Of a stretch of DNA of 9,093 nucleotides, positions 7,143-9,093 are shown one piece after another (positions within the stretch are counted from its first letter, which is position 1; the number at the start of each line of letters is the position of its first letter). The notes under the pieces were generated by a model. The model was not told the origin of the DNA. It saw nothing but the letters and a program-made list of their open reading frames with translations, and did not search any database. Where the stretch lies: assembly GCA_020718125.1 (NCBI GenBank), contig DYDC01000092.1, forward strand, positions 1 through 9,093, read 5' to 3'. A program made the translations under genes and the position numbers. The stretch comes from Methylacidiphilum sp. Lineage in GTDB: Bacteria > Verrucomicrobiota > Verrucomicrobiia > CAIQCK01.

Positions 7143-7156
7143 AACCTCTGACTCCG

Positions 7157-8224
7157 TTACACAAGCAGCAGGCTTGCCCTGTGCCAGTAGTGAAACGCTT
7201 CCGGGTTGCCGCCTTTGAGACGGTTCAACGGTTGCCACGGTGCCGGAATCTGTGCCTCACGCAACTCCCCGGCGCGGGCCGGCTGGAAACGCAACTGCTC
7301 GATGGACACGCCCGCCGGCTGGCGTTGAATCCACGCCGCCACACAAGCCACCTTGCCGGCGGCGATCCGCGCCTCATCTCGCCGGAATCGCTGGTTCACA
7401 AGATGGTTTTGCAGGTCGCCCACGCCCTGTTGCAAGAAAAGCCCCTCCTTCGTTTCCTTCCCGCCTTTCAACGCCAGTTGACTCAACCGAAACGCGGCTT
7501 CGATGGAATCGTTCAGCGTGTCGGCAAGACTGAACTTCGCCTTCCGATACACAAGCTGCCGCGCGTGCGTCGTTGCATACGCCTCAGCGGCCACGCGCAG
7601 ATCATGGGCCGCATCGAATAGCGTGCCCACGTCGAAAAGCTGCTTCACAATGTCCGTCTTGCGTCGCGGATGGTAGAGGATGCCGATGGTCTTCGGCGCG
7701 AACGCCGTCAGCTTGTCGCCGAGCAGGCTGTCCACCGTCGGCACCGGCACGCGCACTTCCCGCGTCGGGACGATAAACGGCGTCTGGATCGCCACCGGCT
7801 CGCAATACGGCGTTACATGCCGCTCGAATAGCACGTCGAGCAGAACGAAATCCGGTTTCGACTCAATCGCCGACGGATAGAAGACCTTGAAATGCTTCTT
7901 GGGCGGCAGTTCCTTGTCCCGCTTGGCGTCATGCTCGTAGCCGGCCAGCGGCGCGAGCTTGCACACACCGTCAAGCACCGCCCGCAACTCCGCCGCCTTC
8001 GCTTGCGTGACTATATCCACGTCAATGGACAACCGCCGGACAGAATTCAGCCGTAGCAACAGGCTCGTGCCGCCCTTGAATTGGATGGGCAACCCGCTTT
8101 CCGCCAGATGGCCGAGAAGCTGGAGCGCCACGATGGCCTTCTCCAGCATCACCGGGTTCCGGCATCCCATAGCGGACGCCATCTTCAAAACCCACGGCTT
8201 TTCAAAGCATTCAGGTGAGATCAT
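7157..8224 (-). CDS. AbiEii-family nucleotidyltransferase toxin
   Basis: The protein has 355 residues and belongs to the AbiEii/AbiGii (DUF1814) family, the toxin of type IV AbiE toxin-antitoxin systems. Characterised members are nucleotidyltransferases that stop growth during phage infection. The nucleotidyltransferase core is clear: FKGGTSLLLRLNSVRRLSID (about 49-68), with Asp68 and Asp70 of the DxD metal site. It is followed by DFVLLDVLFE (about 125-134), the conserved LLGDKLTAFAPKTIG (about 167-181, with Lys171) and RRKTDIVKQLFDVGTLF (about 187-203). The C-terminal part is helical and extends to residue 355, slightly long for the family. All catalytic motifs look intact, so the toxin is probably active. 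Its ATG overlaps the stop of the antitoxin gene by 4 bp (ATGA), which implies translational coupling and fits the usual antitoxin-first order. Confidence 0.9.
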   Translation of the reverse strand: MISPECFEKPWVLKMASAMGCRNPVMLEKAIVALQLLGHLAESGLPIQFKGGTSLLLRLNSVRRLSIDVDIVTQAKAAELRAVLDGVCKLAPLAGYEHDAKRDKELPPKKHFKVFYPSAIESKPDFVLLDVLFERHVTPYCEPVAIQTPFIVPTREVRVPVPTVDSLLGDKLTAFAPKTIGILYHPRRKTDIVKQLFDVGTLFDAAHDLRVAAEAYATTHARQLVYRKAKFSLADTLNDSIEAAFRLSQLALKGGKETKEGLFLQQGVGDLQNHLVNQRFRRDEARIAAGKVACVAAWIQRQPAGVSIEQLRFQPARAGELREAQIPAPWQPLNRLKGGNPEAFHYWHRASLLLV

Positions 8225-9003
8225 CGGGCGTTTGAGAATCTCACCAAAGCGGACTTTTCAAAAAACTCCGCTTTAATATGCTGCGCCAGTTCCAACCCGG
8301 CGGGGCGGCGCTCGCGGGCGTAATCCAGCAGCCGGGCCAGCAGAATCCGGCGGCTTCCCGCGAGATTCTCAAACGTGCGGAAAAACTCGCCTTCATCCAT
8401 GAGGGGGAGCGCCCGGCATTCCATGAACAACTCCACCAACAACCCTTCGATGGCCAGCAGATGCCCTTCAACGGGTTGTCTTCCGGCTTGCCTCGTCACC
8501 CTGGGCCGGATCACCACCGTCCGCTCGCGGGTCGTGAACTGGCTGGCCGCTTTCCCACGCGGATTCAGGTAGGCGTCAAAACCGGCGTCGCGCAGATGCT
8601 CAAACACGCTCTCCATCGAATCGCGGTCGGTGTGGACAAACGAGACGAACTTCGCCAGCAGGTGATGACCGTAGCCGGCGATCTGCTCCGTGCTCCAACA
8701 GGTGAACTCCAGCAACGGGAATTGCTTCTCCAGCCGTCGCGCCAGCGCCGCGACCGGCTTCGTGTTCAGCTTGAACGGCTCCGCCAGCCGCGAATACCAG
8801 CCTCGGCCCGCGTCATACACCGCCCCCGTCGCCATCGCCTCGCTGAGATACTCCCGCAGCAGTTCCTCGCGGCACTTGACCGCGTGCGCCGTCAGATAAG
8901 CGCGGACATCCTTCAGGTTGAAGTAGGGGGAGCGCGCCGCCAGCGCCGGGAGACACTCTTTCCGCAGAAACTCTTTGATGCTGATCGTCTTTTCGGCGCT
9001 CAT
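8221..9003 (-). CDS. AbiEi-like antitoxin (DUF6577-like)
   Basis: The protein has 260 residues and is encoded directly upstream of the AbiEii toxin, overlapping it by 4 bp. The N-terminal 75 or so residues look like a winged helix (FNLKDVRAYLTAH, then a wing ending GAVYDAGRGWYSRL), as in AbiEi-type antitoxins that bind their own promoter. The rest carries a pattern I associate with DUF6577: CWSTEQIAGY (about 102-111), KFVSFVHTDRDSMESVFEHL (about 118-137), AYLNPRGK, RTVVIRPRVT, HLLAIEGLLVELFMEC and LLARLLDYARERR (about 221-233). In type IV systems the antitoxin counteracts the toxin without a stable complex; whether this branch does so is not known to me. The ATG at 9003 is chosen; the frame extends to an ATG at 9030, but that overlaps the upstream gene. 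The upstream gene's TAG ends at 9005, so the spacing is one base (TAGGATG). It therefore has no promoter of its own next to it. Confidence 0.82.
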   Translation of the reverse strand: MSAEKTISIKEFLRKECLPALAARSPYFNLKDVRAYLTAHAVKCREELLREYLSEAMATGAVYDAGRGWYSRLAEPFKLNTKPVAALARRLEKQFPLLEFTCWSTEQIAGYGHHLLAKFVSFVHTDRDSMESVFEHLRDAGFDAYLNPRGKAASQFTTRERTVVIRPRVTRQAGRQPVEGHLLAIEGLLVELFMECRALPLMDEGEFFRTFENLAGSRRILLARLLDYARERRPAGLELAQHIKAEFFEKSALVRFSNAR

Positions 9004-9004
9004 C

Positions 9005-9093
9005 CTACTTCGCCCCTTCCGCCCCTTCAACGATTTCGATCTCCTCCGCCGTCAGGCCGTAGAGGCGATAGACCCGCTCGTCTATCTCACGCT
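9005..9093 (-). CDS. C-terminus of a DNA methylase / type IIG restriction-like protein (partial)
   Basis: Only the last 28 codons and the TAG stop are in the window; the gene continues past the right edge. The tail reads REIDERVYRLYGLTAEEIEI, then VEGAEGAK. An 'EID..VY.LYGLT.EEI.IVE' ending is, from memory, typical of N-6 adenine DNA methylases of the Eco57I/type IIG and PglX-like kind. Other families could share it, and too little is present to decide. It is in tight coupling with the AbiEi-like gene (one base between stop and start), which makes a restriction-modification or BREX-like locus with an embedded toxin-antitoxin pair the leading reading. Confidence 0.6.
   Translation of the reverse strand, partial: REIDERVYRLYGLTAEEIEIVEGAEGAK

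Overview
The window is high-GC bacterial DNA, probably from a Verrucomicrobiota-like organism. That placement is an inference. It rests on short 'ATCCGAA / GCTCGAA' repeats at 1711-1809, which resemble intergenic repeats I recall from that phylum, and on the overall gene style. No rRNA or other decisive marker is present.

Left part (1-6270), housekeeping genes. A divergent pair is read from a 77-bp spacer at 2614-2690. Leftward runs pdxJ (pyridoxine 5'-phosphate synthase, vitamin B6), followed by a secreted or periplasmic tetratricopeptide-repeat protein whose 5' end is built from a dispersed repeat. Rightward runs glnD (bifunctional PII uridylyltransferase / uridylyl-removing enzyme, nitrogen sensing). 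Four bases after glnD comes a GAF-histidine kinase gene. This kinase is open and has a good ATPase domain, but it lacks the second half of the GAF domain and the whole dimerisation/phospho-acceptor domain, as if a block of about 120-150 codons had been removed in frame.

Right part (6279-9093), accessory genes, all on the minus strand. The order of transcription is: the last 28 codons of a gene whose tail resembles DNA methylase / type IIG restriction enzymes; an AbiEi-like antitoxin (DUF6577-like); an AbiEii nucleotidyltransferase toxin; a tryptophan-rich protein I do not recognise; the C-terminal remnant of a DUF6883-like gene; and a DUF4926 small protein. Most neighbours overlap by 4 bp or lie within 15 bp of each other, so this looks like one operon inside a defence island. 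The promoter lies outside the window. The island meets the kinase gene tail to tail with only 8 bp between stop codons. No response-regulator gene follows the kinase.

Two places look like deletion scars: the kinase junction near 5824-5835, and the junction between the tryptophan-rich gene and the DUF6883-like remnant near 6650-6690. The least described unit is the AbiE-type toxin-antitoxin pair joined to a methylase-like gene upstream and to the tryptophan-rich protein downstream.
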